A stretch of DNA of 35,577 nt from Rickettsiales bacterium (GCA_005792635.1 SXRF01000023.1:1-35577), one strand, 5' to 3'; positions 1 to 7,902 are shown, counted from the stretch's first letter. Notes: generated from the sequence alone by a model not told the origin. Made by a program: numbers and translations.

Positions 1-542
1 ACCGCTAGCATATAGGTCGGCGTGCCATCGGAACGCAGCAAAATCATGTCGTCTAGCTCGGAATTTTTGATGCTTACGCTGCCTTGTACTTTGTCATTAA
101 TAGTGGTTTCGCCCTCCAATGGGGCTTTGATGCGAATAACCGCAGGCACACCCGCAGACGCAGGTCTGTAGCCATTCCTATACGGGCTGCGAAATTTTGC
201 GTTAGGGTTTTTAGCGCGGAAATCCTCCAGCTCAGCTTGCGTGGTATAGCAATAAAAGGCTTTGCCCTGCGCCACCATTTCATGCGCGACTTCTGCGTGG
301 CGCGGGCTGCGGGCGAATTGATAGACGATTTCGCCGTCATGTTCTAGCCCCAGCCATTTCATGCCGTCAATAATTGCTTGCGTTGCTTCTGGCGTGCTGC
401 GCGCGCGGTCGGTGTCTTCTATTCGCAAATAAAACTTGCCGTTCGTGTGCTTGGCATATAGCCAGTTAAAAAGTGCGGTGCGTGCGCCACCAATATGCAA
501 AAAACCAGTGGGCGAAGGGGCAAAACGAGTGATTACGGTCAT
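1..542 (-). CDS. gltX: Glutamyl-tRNA synthetase, N-terminal part (runs off the left edge)
   Basis: This open frame is missing from the ORF track because it is cut by the window edge. Reading the minus strand from the ATG at 542 gives about 180 residues beginning [20 protein letters not shown]. This contains the class I synthetase HIGH-type signature (HIGG) at about residues 16-19, followed by [13 protein letters not shown], typical of GluRS. Later stretches such as [10 protein letters not shown] and [20 protein letters not shown] also match the family. The enzyme charges tRNA-Glu with glutamate in the cytosol, and in bacteria lacking GlnRS it may also mischarge tRNA-Gln. The KMSKS loop and anticodon-binding domain lie outside the window. 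The alternative start in the overlapping frame (74..340) is a shadow. A palindromic repeat lies just upstream of the start. Confidence 0.95.
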   Translation of the reverse strand, partial: MTVITRFAPSPTGFLHIGGARTALFNWLYAKHTNGKFYLRIEDTDRARSTPEATQAIIDGMKWLGLEHDGEIVYQFARSPRHAEVAHEMVAQGKAFYCYTTQAELEDFRAKNPNAKFRSPYRNGYRPASAGVPAVIRIKAPLEGETTINDKVQGSVSIKNSELDDMILLRSDGTPTYMLA

Positions 543-577
543 GATGAGTATTTTTGACTTTGAGTTTTTTTTAGGTC

Positions 578-643
578 GTCATACCGACGAAGGTCGGTAT
601 CCAGCTTATTTATCGTCTGGATACCAGCTTCCGCTGGTATGAC
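578..643. repeat. GTCAT...ATGAC palindromic repeat, copy 1
   Basis: Two inverted-repeat hairpins lie side by side: GTCATACCGACGAAGGTCGG followed by TATCCAG, then CTGGATACCAGC ending GCTGGTATGAC. The ends are complementary to each other and each half is also self-complementary. The unit sits between the gltX start and the end of the next gene. Copies with the same terminal GTCAT/ATGAC design are at 14637-14724 and inside hscA at about 34515-34592, so this is a dispersed family rather than a simple terminator. Confidence 0.8.
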
Positions 644-661
644 AAGAAATTTGATTTTGAC

Positions 662-925
662 CTATACCAAACTATCCATGTCAAATCCATACTCATCTTT
701 CATTTTTTTTAGCACTCTTTCGGATGGTGTTTTGCCATAACCAGATTCCAATATTTTCCCGAAATCATTAAGGTTAAAAGTCGGATCGGAGTGGTTTTTT
801 AGGCGTTTCATTTTTTCGGGTGTGGAAAGCACAAAATAATAGCAATCCCAATCTGCCATGTCTTTGCAGGTGATAAAATAAATCGGCGAATTGCCCGATT
901 TTATTATTTTACTGGCGAAGGACAT
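662..925 (-). CDS. Small hypothetical protein (87 aa)
   Basis: I do not recognise this protein. It is 87 residues, starts MSFASKIIKSGNSPIYFI and has no signal peptide or membrane segment. The N-terminal half contains a block rich in aromatic residues (DMADWDCYYFVLS). The C-terminal half is charged and ends YGFDMDSLV. The start lies only 2 bp beyond the stop of the upstream gene (928-1236), so the two are very probably co-transcribed and may act together. The stretch is AT-rich compared with the neighbouring ruvB and gltX, which is compatible with accessory DNA. It could be real but lineage-specific. Support is the tight spacing and the absence of a better frame on the other strand. Confidence 0.6.
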   Translation of the reverse strand: MSFASKIIKSGNSPIYFITCKDMADWDCYYFVLSTPEKMKRLKNHSDPTFNLNDFGKILESGYGKTPSERVLKKMKDEYGFDMDSLV

Positions 926-927
926 TT

Positions 928-1236
928 TTAGCGGACTTGCTCTTTTGATGGCTCTGGAACAATTTGTATTTGTTCTGTTCCTTTTCTGCCAATTCCTTCT
1001 GGCTTTGTTTCTGGCTCTACTTTTTCTGGTTTGGGGAGGGGGTTATCTATTCTATTGTCATCAATCCAATTTTTCGCTACTTCTCCCTGCAAAAGGGTTT
1101 CTGTAACATTTCCAGTTGCTTTTAATCTTGCGACATTTTCTGGCTTAAACATTGCATTTAAGACATTGTCTGAGATTATTTTATCTTCTTCTGCGGTTGA
1201 TAGTATATTGTTACTCGCATTTTTTTCATCACCCAT
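928..1236 (-). CDS. Small hydrophilic hypothetical protein (102 aa)
   Basis: Unrecognised, 102 residues, starting MGDEKNASNNILSTAEED. It is strongly hydrophilic, with a helical-looking N-terminal half and a Pro/Glu/Lys-rich tail (NPLPKPEKVEPETKPEG) that is likely disordered. No signal peptide or cysteine is present. An AAGGAT ribosome-binding site lies about 8 bp before the ATG, and a plausible promoter lies further upstream at 1289-1317. It is the first gene of a two-gene unit with 662-925, separated by 2 bp. No function can be assigned. The clear Shine-Dalgarno sequence and its pairing with the next gene are the main reasons to believe it is real. Confidence 0.65.
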   Translation of the reverse strand: MGDEKNASNNILSTAEEDKIISDNVLNAMFKPENVARLKATGNVTETLLQGEVAKNWIDDNRIDNPLPKPEKVEPETKPEGIGRKGTEQIQIVPEPSKEQVR

Positions 1237-1288
1237 ATTAAATATCCTTACTTGCGCTATATATTGTTTTTAGTATGTTTTTCACCAT

Positions 1289-1317
1289 AGCATATAACAA
1301 TAACAAAGAAAAGTTAA
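1289..1317 (-). promoter_or_regulatory. Candidate sigma70 promoter for the 928-1236 / 662-925 pair
   Basis: On the minus strand TTAACT (1312-1317) and TATGCT (1289-1294) are separated by 17 bp in a very AT-rich stretch, about 50 bp upstream of the start codon at 1236. The spacing is ideal and the hexamers are moderate matches. This is inferred from sequence only. Confidence 0.4.
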
Positions 1318-1334
1318 TAATTATTTGAAAAATA

Positions 1335-2384
1335 TTATTCTGCCTCGTCAATCAGCGGAAAACTGGCGATTTGGGCGGGTGGTTTCAGCCCGAGATGGGC
1401 GAAGCAAGCGGCGGTGAGCATTCTACCCCTTGGTGTGCGCTGGAGAAAACCCAGTTGCAGCAAATATGGCTCAATAGTTTCCTCAATCGCGTCGCGCTGT
1501 TCGGAAAGCCCCGCAGCGATGGTCTCCACGCCCACTGGCCCGCCCTGATAATGGTCAGCGATGTAGCGCAAATAGCGGTGATCGGCTGAATCTAGCCCGC
1601 CAGCGTCCACCTCCAAGCGTTTCAGGGCGTGATCCGCCAGTTTCGCATCAATCGCAGGCGCATCACTAGCATGAGCAAAATCGCGCACACGGCGCAGCAA
1701 ACGCAGGGCAATACGCGGTGTTCCACGGCTGCGGCGGGCGATTTCAAACGATCCGTCCTTGCTGATGGCGATGGAAAGAAGGCTAGCGGCGCGTTCTATC
1801 ACTTTTTGCAGGTCTTTAGTGTCGTAAAAACGCAGGCGCAGAGGAATCCCGAAGCGATCGCGCAGCGGGTTGGAAATCAGCCCTAGCCTCGTTGTCGCGC
1901 CGACAATGGTAAATTGCGGAAGGTCAATGCGGATGGTGCGGGCGGCGGGGCCTTCGCCGATCATCAGATCCAACTTATAATCCTCCATCGCGGGGTATAA
2001 AATCTCCTCCACAGCTGGGTTAAGGCGGTGGATTTCATCAACAAACAGCACATCGCCCGCTTGCAGGTTGGTAAGCACCGCCGCGAGGTCGCCCGCCTTG
2101 GTAAGTATCGGCCCTGAAGTTGGGCGAAAACCAACGCCCATTTCCTTGGCGATAATCTGCGCCAGAGTAGTTTTGCCAAGACCGGGAGGGCCGTAGAGCA
2201 ACACATGATCCAGCGCATCCGAGCGCGACTTTGCCGCCTTCACAAAAACCTTCAGATTTTCGCAAGCCTCCGCCTGCCCTGTGAATTCGTCGAGCGATAG
2301 CGGGCGCAGCGCACCCTGCGCCAAATCATCCTCCGCAATGGCTGGGGAAGTTAGGCGGTTATCTAGTTGTTGTGCAGTTTCCAT
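1335..2384 (-). CDS. ruvB: Holliday junction branch-migration ATPase RuvB
   Basis: A 349-residue protein of normal RuvB length. It carries Walker [10 protein letters not shown] (about 65-73), Walker B DEIH (116-119), sensor I GATTR (162-166) and the arginine-finger region NPLRDRFG shortly after. The C-terminal winged-helix domain is present ([20 protein letters not shown] and [16 protein letters not shown]). RuvB forms a hexameric ring on DNA arms and, with RuvA, drives branch migration during recombination repair. ruvA and ruvC, usually adjacent, are not next to it here, so the ruvCAB cluster is split in this genome. It is read as a single minus-strand gene between astA and the small-gene pair. 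Confidence 0.97.
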   Translation of the reverse strand: METAQQLDNRLTSPAIAEDDLAQGALRPLSLDEFTGQAEACENLKVFVKAAKSRSDALDHVLLYGPPGLGKTTLAQIIAKEMGVGFRPTSGPILTKAGDLAAVLTNLQAGDVLFVDEIHRLNPAVEEILYPAMEDYKLDLMIGEGPAARTIRIDLPQFTIVGATTRLGLISNPLRDRFGIPLRLRFYDTKDLQKVIERAASLLSIAISKDGSFEIARRSRGTPRIALRLLRRVRDFAHASDAPAIDAKLADHALKRLEVDAGGLDSADHRYLRYIADHYQGGPVGVETIAAGLSEQRDAIEETIEPYLLQLGFLQRTPRGRMLTAACFAHLGLKPPAQIASFPLIDEAE

Positions 2385-2442
2385 GCGATGAGTTTAGCAA
2401 GCTTTCGCAGCGTATCAAGATACTTCTATAATTAGATAGTAA

Positions 2443-3456
2443 TTAAGCCTCAACAAAGCGAATGCTATCGCCAATTTTAATATTCATGGCAGTGGCGGTT
2501 TCGTGGTCAATTGCCACCTCTGCGCCCTTCTCCTCCAACCGCGCCAGTCCAACGCGGAAATCTGATAGCTTGCCGCTGGCGATCATAAATTTTTCTGCAT
2601 TTTCCAGATTTTTTATTGCACCAACCGTTGCTTTCCTGCTTTTGCGAACGCTGCGAATATCCGCCAGCTGCGCCTGCACTGTTGGCCCGCCGTCAAACAC
2701 ATCAATATATCCCTGATAGCGAAATCCCTCCGCCTCTAAAAACGCAAGGGCAGGCTTGGAAGCTGCCAGCGGCACCCCAATCACCGCCTGCGCCCGCGCA
2801 TCCAGCAAATTCACATAAATCGGATATTTGGGCATTAAATCGCTGATAAACTGCCCGCCGCGAGTGGCATTGATGAAATCCGCCATCTTAAAATCCATCT
2901 GGAAAAAATGCTCAGCAAGATTGCGATAAAACGGGGAATTTCCATCGTTATCCTGCACCCCACGAATTTCGGAAATCACTACATCGGAGAATAATTCAGG
3001 AAACTCCGCGAGCATAAGATAGCGCGAGCGCGACAAAAATTTTCCAATCCCATCACGGCGATATGCTTCCTGCAAAAACAGCGAGCCAATTTCGCTTGCA
3101 CCAGTATAATCATTCACCATGTGCAGAACGCGCTGCTGTGAATACACACCAACATCTTTTGATGCCTGTACAATTGTGGAAAGTTTATAGGAATAAAACG
3201 GGTCTTTCAGCCCGACATGCGCGACAATTCCCGTTGTTCCCACCAGTTTTCCTGTCGCACTATCCTCCAGCGCGAATAAAAAATGCTCATCGCCGCGCTC
3301 GCTTGCTTCGCCCACAAAACTTGCCGCTGCTCGCTCAATTTTTGACTTCAGCACCAGTGAATCCGCGGGTAGCGAGGTCATGCCAATGCCCGCCTCCTGC
3401 GCGAGATAAAGAATCTGCTCGTGGTCAGCAATGCGGACTGGACGAATGAGCATCAT
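2443..3456 (-). CDS. astA: Arginine N-succinyltransferase
   Basis: A 337-residue protein matching AstA in length and landmarks: an N-terminal IRPVRIADHEQIL, the GIGMTSLP segment, the central GSLFLQEAYRRDGIGKFLSRSRYL (GNAT-like acyl-CoA region) and the characteristic YIDVFDGGPTVQA. The enzyme transfers succinyl from succinyl-CoA to the alpha-amino group of arginine, the first step of the AST catabolic pathway. No astB, astC, astD or astE lies nearby, so either the pathway is scattered or the enzyme has another role. The start is MM at 3456; the second Met fits family starts (MLIRPVR) better. The preceding gene stops with TAG directly abutting the ATG, suggesting translational coupling. Confidence 0.92.
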   Translation of the reverse strand: MMLIRPVRIADHEQILYLAQEAGIGMTSLPADSLVLKSKIERAAASFVGEASERGDEHFLFALEDSATGKLVGTTGIVAHVGLKDPFYSYKLSTIVQASKDVGVYSQQRVLHMVNDYTGASEIGSLFLQEAYRRDGIGKFLSRSRYLMLAEFPELFSDVVISEIRGVQDNDGNSPFYRNLAEHFFQMDFKMADFINATRGGQFISDLMPKYPIYVNLLDARAQAVIGVPLAASKPALAFLEAEGFRYQGYIDVFDGGPTVQAQLADIRSVRKSRKATVGAIKNLENAEKFMIASGKLSDFRVGLARLEEKGAEVAIDHETATAMNIKIGDSIRFVEA

Positions 3457-4143
3457 CTAAAAAAACCTTCCGAAAAAATCAGTTATTGGGTTGCCCCAAA
3501 TGTCATGTTGCGGTGCGCTCCAAAAATGGGCGGACGCGCTTTCCTGTTGCGATGCTTGTTGCAGTTGTTGCTGCTTTTGCATCTCCTGCATCTTGCGCTG
3601 ATTAATAAGAAACGGGCTATTTTTGGTGATTGCTTGCTCAAGAGCGTTTTTCATCAGATATGATTTTGCCTTATACATACCGATAAACTGCCCATAGCTG
3701 GTGGTTATCTGTCCGTTTTTCAAATTCACCTTGGCGACCATATTCCCCGCCGTGTCATAGACTCTGCCCTTGGCATCAATCTTACCATTACCCAATCTCT
3801 GCGCCTCCACTGTCACCGCTTTGCGCTGTTTTTTCGCCTCTTTTTGTATCTCCATTTGCTTGAGCATTTCCATAGCTTTTGCCGCCCTACTGCCCGTGCG
3901 TTGCTGCGTTGGAGCAGTATTGCCAATCATGGAAAAATTGCGTTTTCCCTCGCCCGCTGATTTGAATTTTGCCTCAAACATTTTTTTTTCCAGCATTTTT
4001 TTCTGGATTTCCGCCATGTTCAGCGTGCCATTTTTGCCCGCGCCTTTCCTCAGCTGCTCGCGCAGATATGAGCTGACAGAGCTAGACTTATTGCCACCAT
4101 CCCGTGACCCGCTGAAAAATCTTACGCCCATTTTTTTTCTCAA
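3457..4143 (-). CDS. Basic Lys/Gln/Met-rich hypothetical protein coupled to astA
   Basis: A 228-residue protein I do not recognise. The first half is basic and probably coiled-coil (NMAEIQKKMLEKKMFEAKF and MEMLKQMEIQKEAKKQRK). The middle has a short beta-rich segment (KIDAKGRVYDTAGNMVAK then VNLKNGQITTSYGQ) like a small repeat-type domain. The tail is Gln-rich (QEMQKQQQLQQASQQ) and ends in an aromatic stretch (ITDFFGRFF). There is no signal peptide or membrane segment. Its stop codon directly touches the astA start, so the two are almost certainly one transcript. The start may be MRKKM at 4143 or the internal Met at residue 5. A -10-like TATAAT lies upstream at 4167-4172. Function unknown; it could be a structural or nucleic-acid-binding protein. 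Confidence 0.7.
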   Translation of the reverse strand: MRKKMGVRFFSGSRDGGNKSSSVSSYLREQLRKGAGKNGTLNMAEIQKKMLEKKMFEAKFKSAGEGKRNFSMIGNTAPTQQRTGSRAAKAMEMLKQMEIQKEAKKQRKAVTVEAQRLGNGKIDAKGRVYDTAGNMVAKVNLKNGQITTSYGQFIGMYKAKSYLMKNALEQAITKNSPFLINQRKMQEMQKQQQLQQASQQESASAHFWSAPQHDIWGNPITDFFGRFF

Positions 4144-4166
4144 TATGAAACTGTGAATATGAGGTT

Positions 4167-4195
4167 ATTATAACAGATAATTGTTACAGTTTCAT
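4167..4195 (-). promoter_or_regulatory. Candidate promoter for the 3457-4143 gene and astA
   Basis: On the minus strand a perfect TATAAT (4167-4172) is preceded at 17 bp by ATGAAA (4190-4195), a weak -35. It lies about 25 bp upstream of the start codon at 4143. This is a reasonable sigma70-type promoter by eye; the -35 is poor. Confidence 0.4.
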
Positions 4196-4334
4196 TACCG
4201 CTTACTGCTTTAAGCCATTTTTTAGCTTTTTTGTAAAAATTAATCAGAAAATCCTCTCCCAGAGCTGATTTTTCTGTGCTATGGTTGGCTTTGTGGTGTC
4301 AGAATATGCAGAAGAAGAAAGGTCTTTTTTTGAC

Positions 4335-4355
4335 TGCAATTGATAATCGTTATCA
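4335..4355 (+). promoter_or_regulatory. Fur-box-like operator upstream of ribD
   Basis: TGCAATTGATAATCGTTATCA resembles the Fur box family and includes the 6-3-6 palindrome TGATAA-TCG-TTATCA. It lies about 33 bp before ribD. It is embedded in a longer element (AAGGTC, T-tract, G, then the box, then CTATTGAATTATAA) that recurs upstream of the 15416 gene and of anmK. Iron control of riboflavin synthesis is known in several bacteria, which makes the location sensible, but binding is inferred. Confidence 0.5.
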
Positions 4356-4387
4356 GGCTAGTAAGTTAAACTATTGAATTATAATAA

Positions 4388-5377
4388 ATGTCTAAATACG
4401 AACAATATATGCAAGTTGCCCTGTCGTTAGCGCGGCGGCAAGCGGGGCGCACCCACCCAAACCCGAATGTCGGCGCGGTTATTGTGCGAGATGAGCAGAT
4501 TATCGCCGTGGGCGCGACGGCGGACGGCGGCAGGCCACACGCGGAAACCATCGCCATTGCGAATGCTGGCGCAATGGCACGAGGGGCGACGCTGTTTGTA
4601 ACTCTTGAGCCATGCTCGCACCATGGCAAAACGCCGCCCTGCACTCACGCAATTATTGCAGCGGGAATTAAAACTGTGGTGATTGCTTGCCGTGATAAAA
4701 ATCCGCTGGTGGCGGGCAGTGGCATCGCCGCGCTACAAGCGGCGGGCATAGAGGTGGTAGAGAATATTTGTGAAGGCGAAGCGTTAGAGGTAAATCGCGG
4801 GTTTTTCTCGCTTATAGAAAAAAAGCGTCCGTTCATTTCGCTAAAAATCGCCACCTCACTAGACGGAAAAATCACCTCGCCAAACGGCAGATGGCTGACT
4901 GGCGAAACGGCAAGGAACTATGGGCATTTGCTGCGGGCGCAGCATGACGCAATCCTCACAGGCAGCGGCACGGTTATCGCTGATGACCCACTGCTCACCT
5001 GCCGCCTTGCTGGGCTGGAGCATCGCTCGCCAGTGCGCGTTGTGCTGGATAGAAACCAGCGAGTTGCGCCGACAGCAAAAATATTTAGCCAACAAGAAAT
5101 TTTACCGACATGGCTGCTCACCGAAAAAACCATCGAGGAAACAGTAAAAACCTTAGGCGAGCGCGGCATAACCAGCGTTATGGTGGAGGCAGGCGCGAAG
5201 CTCACCACGGCATTTCTGGAAAGCGGGCTGGTGGATATGCTTTATTGGTTTCGCGCCCCAATTATCGTTGGAGAAAACGGGCTGTGCATAGCTGGCACAC
5301 TCGGCAAACTGGCAACGCTAAAACCAACAGAACATATAAAATTAGGAAATGACAGCCTGACGATTTTTACTCTTTAA
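4388..5377 (+). CDS. ribD: Bifunctional riboflavin deaminase/reductase RibD
   Basis: A 329-residue two-domain enzyme. The N-terminal deaminase shows the zinc site HAE (51-53) with PCSHHGKTPPC (Cys76 and Cys85) after THPNPNVGAVIV. The C-terminal reductase begins near residue 147 with RPFISLKIATSLDGKI and includes TGSGTVIADDPLLTCR. It converts the pyrimidine product of GTP cyclohydrolase II to 5-amino-6-ribitylaminouracil phosphate, steps two and three of riboflavin synthesis. The rest of the rib genes are not adjacent. No good Shine-Dalgarno precedes the ATG at 4388, but homologous starts agree with it. Its last 11 bp overlap the convergent cyclophilin gene. A Fur-like box lies upstream. Confidence 0.95.
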   Translation: MSKYEQYMQVALSLARRQAGRTHPNPNVGAVIVRDEQIIAVGATADGGRPHAETIAIANAGAMARGATLFVTLEPCSHHGKTPPCTHAIIAAGIKTVVIACRDKNPLVAGSGIAALQAAGIEVVENICEGEALEVNRGFFSLIEKKRPFISLKIATSLDGKITSPNGRWLTGETARNYGHLLRAQHDAILTGSGTVIADDPLLTCRLAGLEHRSPVRVVLDRNQRVAPTAKIFSQQEILPTWLLTEKTIEETVKTLGERGITSVMVEAGAKLTTAFLESGLVDMLYWFRAPIIVGENGLCIAGTLGKLATLKPTEHIKLGNDSLTIFTL

Positions 5378-5939
5378 CATCCGCCGCAACTTGCATTTTA
5401 ATAATCTTGTCAGGCTCAGAAACCGCACCATTGTTAGCCTTGTCGCCTTTTTTGATGTTGTCCACAAGCTCCATACCCTTGGTCACTCTACCCCAATAGG
5501 TATATTGCCCGTCAAGGAATGTCGCACCAGCAAGGCAGATAAAAAATTGGCTATCCGCACTGTTTGGATCACCAGCCCGCGCCATAGAAACCGCGCCGCG
5601 CAGATGATTCTCTCTGCTGAATTCAGCCTTTAATTTTTGCCCAGAACCGCCCATGCCCGTTCCCGTTGGGTCGCCAGTTTGCGCCATAAAACCTTCAATA
5701 ACGCGGTGGAAAACCACGCCATTATAAAAACCTTGGCGAACCAATTCCTTGATGCGCTTCACATGTTTTGGCGCAAGGTCAGGACGCATCTCAATCACCA
5801 CGCGCCCATCTTTCAAGTCAAGATATAAAGTATTTTCCAGATCGCCAGCCTTGGGAGCTTGCGCTTTTGCCGATTTTGCCATGAAATTTGCTCCAAAAAT
5901 TATAGAAATAACTGCTAGGGTAAGAAATATTATACGCAT
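5367..5939 (-). CDS. Exported cyclophilin-type peptidyl-prolyl isomerase
   Basis: A 190-residue protein using the ATG at 5939, which has a GAAGG ribosome-binding site; the track's longer start (6023) reads into bfr and is unlikely. Residues 1-28 form a signal peptide (MRIIFLTLAVISIIFGANF then AKSAKAQA), so it acts in the periplasm. The cyclophilin domain follows with FHRVIEGFMAQTGDPTGTG, the Phe/Met/Gln active-site set, and NSADSQFFICL and LDGQYTYWGRV. It speeds cis-trans proline isomerisation during folding of exported proteins. It starts 22 bp after the stop of bfr, so the two look co-transcribed. The 3' end overlaps convergent ribD by 11 bp. Confidence 0.93.
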   Translation of the reverse strand: MRIIFLTLAVISIIFGANFMAKSAKAQAPKAGDLENTLYLDLKDGRVVIEMRPDLAPKHVKRIKELVRQGFYNGVVFHRVIEGFMAQTGDPTGTGMGGSGQKLKAEFSRENHLRGAVSMARAGDPNSADSQFFICLAGATFLDGQYTYWGRVTKGMELVDNIKKGDKANNGAVSEPDKIIKMQVAADVKE

Positions 5940-5961
5940 AGAAAAACCTTCCCCAAAAATT

Positions 5962-6453
5962 TTATACCTGCGTCTCCAGATACGCCGCCAAACCCATGCT
6001 GTCAACCAGTTTAAGCTGTTCATTGATAAACTTTATATGCGCGGTTTGATTTGCCTGTATCTGGCGCAGAATATCCGCGCTGGCAACATCCGCCTCAGCC
6101 TCACAAAGCGCAATAGCAGCTTGCAGCTCGGAAGCACCAGCCGATTGCAAATCCAAGTCACCTTGCAAAATTTCATTCGCAGCATCACCTATAAAAAGCT
6201 TGCCCAAATCCTGCAAATTAGGAACGCCGCCAACAGCCAGAACGCGCTCCACCAAGCGGTCGCAGTTGCGCATCTGCTCAATAGATTCTTTATATTCAAC
6301 ATCCGCCAGCTTCATATAGCCAGCATGTTTTAACATCCGCGCATGGAGAAAATATTGATTAATCGCCGCCAATCCATGCCGCAAAACCTCGTTCAAAGAC
6401 GAGATTATTTCACTGCTATTATCAATCGGTAGTTTAGCGGCACTAGCGGTCAT
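5962..6453 (-). CDS. bfr: Bacterioferritin subunit with a degraded ferroxidase centre
   Basis: A 163-residue protein from the ATG at 6453, which has a GGAAG site; the track start at 6489 lacks one. Family landmarks are clear: AINQYFLHARM, DVEYKESIEQMRNCDR and GVPNLQDLGKL. Aligned by eye with E. coli Bfr, the diiron ligands are mostly gone: E18 becomes Gly27, E51 Gln60, H54 Asn63, E94 Gln103 and E127 Gln136, while H130 (His139) remains. The heme ligand Met52 is kept as Met61. The protein therefore looks like a heme-binding, ferroxidase-silent subunit, as seen in bacteria with two-subunit bacterioferritins. A catalytic partner subunit is not in the window. It is followed by the cyclophilin gene in the same direction. 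Confidence 0.9.
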   Translation of the reverse strand: MTASAAKLPIDNSSEIISSLNEVLRHGLAAINQYFLHARMLKHAGYMKLADVEYKESIEQMRNCDRLVERVLAVGGVPNLQDLGKLFIGDAANEILQGDLDLQSAGASELQAAIALCEAEADVASADILRQIQANQTAHIKFINEQLKLVDSMGLAAYLETQV

Positions 6454-6552
6454 AAATCTTCCAAAATTAAGCCGAATTATACGAAACACAGAGGATTATT
6501 ACACAAAGCTATGCCCTAGCAATTGATACAAGTCAATAGGGCGAGAAGAAGA

Positions 6553-7902
6553 TTACCCCCACACAAACACCGTATCACCGCCCACGATGGTTCGGCGGGT
6601 TCTGCCTTTAACTGGGTAGTCGTCAAACGGTGAATTTAGCGATTTGCTTTTGAAACTTTTTGGGTCAATGCTCCACGCAATATCCAAATCAATCAGCGAC
6701 AAATCCGCCCGCGCACCTTTTTTCATCCGCCCTGCGGGAACATTAATAATATCCGCTGGTTTATAAGTCATCGCCGCCATAACATCTCGCAAGCTCATAA
6801 TCCCATTATGGTAAAGCGCGAGCGAAAGCGGGAGCATGGTTTCCAGCCCGACAATGCCAAATGCGGCAGAAGACAGCGGAACACGCTTGCTTTCTTGATC
6901 ATGCGGCGCGTGGTCGGTGGCGATTGCATCAATTGTGCCATCGCGCAAACCCTCAATAACCGCCAGCCTATCTTTTTCCGTGCGAAGTGGCGGGCTCATC
7001 TTGCTAAAGGTGCGATATTCAAGCACTGCTTCCTCGGTCAGCGCGAAGTGATGCGGCGCAGCTTCCGCCGTCACTCGCAAACCCTTGGCTTTAGCGCGGC
7101 GCACCGCGTCCACCGCCTCGGCGGTTGATATATGCATAACATGATATTGCCCGCCAGTAAGCTCGGCGAGGATAATATCGCGCTCAACCATCACCGCTTC
7201 CGCCGCGTTGGGCATTCCAACCAAGCCTAGCTGCGCGGAAACCCGCCCTTCATTCATACAACCACCGCAGGAAAGATTTGAATCCTCGGCATGTTGCCCG
7301 ATGGGAACACCAAGCTCCCGCGAGTAAGCCAGTGCTTTACGCATCACGCCTGCGTTCATAACGGGAAGACCGTCATCAGTAAAACCAACCGCGCCCGCCT
7401 CTTTCAGCAAGCCCATTTCGGTTATTTCCGCACCATTCATGCCTTTGCTAATCGCTGCGTAGGTGCGGACATTGATATATGCCGTTTCCCGCGCCCGTTT
7501 ATGCACAAAGGCAACCACAGAAATATCGTCAATCACAGGCTTGGTGTTGGGCATACAGGCAACAGTGGTCACCCCGCCTGCCGCCGCCGACATGCTGCCA
7601 GTGGCGATGGTTTCTTTATATTCTTGGCCTGGTTCGCGGAAATGGACATGAATATCCACCAAGCCCGCCGACAGCAGATGCCCGCCACAATCCACCACCT
7701 GAACACCTTCTGGCACTCCATCGTTAAATAGCCCTGCGCCCATATCAGCGATGCTATCCCCCACGGTCAATAAACTGCCCTTGGTGTCTAGCCCGCTTTC
7801 CGCGTCAAACAGCCGCGCATTGACATACGCGACTTTTTTATTCTGGTCGTTTTTATGGGTAGGCAGGGTGAATGTTGCTTTTTCTATTGGTTTTTCTGGC
7901 AT
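6553..7902 (-). CDS. pyrC: Dihydroorotase, class I type
   Basis: The ATG at 7902 gives 449 residues starting MPEKPIEKATF; the track's longer frame begins at a TTG (7947) without support. The amidohydrolase metal site is present in VDIHVHFREPGQEYKE, followed by MPNTKPVID, GQHAED, HISTAEAV and ATDHAPH. The length and layout fit the class I dihydroorotases. The enzyme cyclises carbamoyl-aspartate to dihydroorotate in pyrimidine synthesis. pyrB, a frequent neighbour, is absent here. All expected metal ligands are visible, so it is likely active and not a silent PyrC-like partner of PyrB. The rpsD terminator separates it from the upstream rpsD gene. Confidence 0.93.
   Translation of the reverse strand: MPEKPIEKATFTLPTHKNDQNKKVAYVNARLFDAESGLDTKGSLLTVGDSIADMGAGLFNDGVPEGVQVVDCGGHLLSAGLVDIHVHFREPGQEYKETIATGSMSAAAGGVTTVACMPNTKPVIDDISVVAFVHKRARETAYINVRTYAAISKGMNGAEITEMGLLKEAGAVGFTDDGLPVMNAGVMRKALAYSRELGVPIGQHAEDSNLSCGGCMNEGRVSAQLGLVGMPNAAEAVMVERDIILAELTGGQYHVMHISTAEAVDAVRRAKAKGLRVTAEAAPHHFALTEEAVLEYRTFSKMSPPLRTEKDRLAVIEGLRDGTIDAIATDHAPHDQESKRVPLSSAAFGIVGLETMLPLSLALYHNGIMSLRDVMAAMTYKPADIINVPAGRMKKGARADLSLIDLDIAWSIDPKSFKSKSLNSPFDDYPVKGRTRRTIVGGDTVFVWG

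Noticed and set aside
1031-1273. Plus-strand ORF opposite the 928-1236 gene, and many similar track entries
   Set aside because: These are antisense shadows of genes with better starts, motifs or spacing.
4144-4387. FMN riboswitch before ribD
   Set aside because: The gap is only 244 bp and no conserved RFN-element sequences are visible; a Fur-like box explains the conserved part better.
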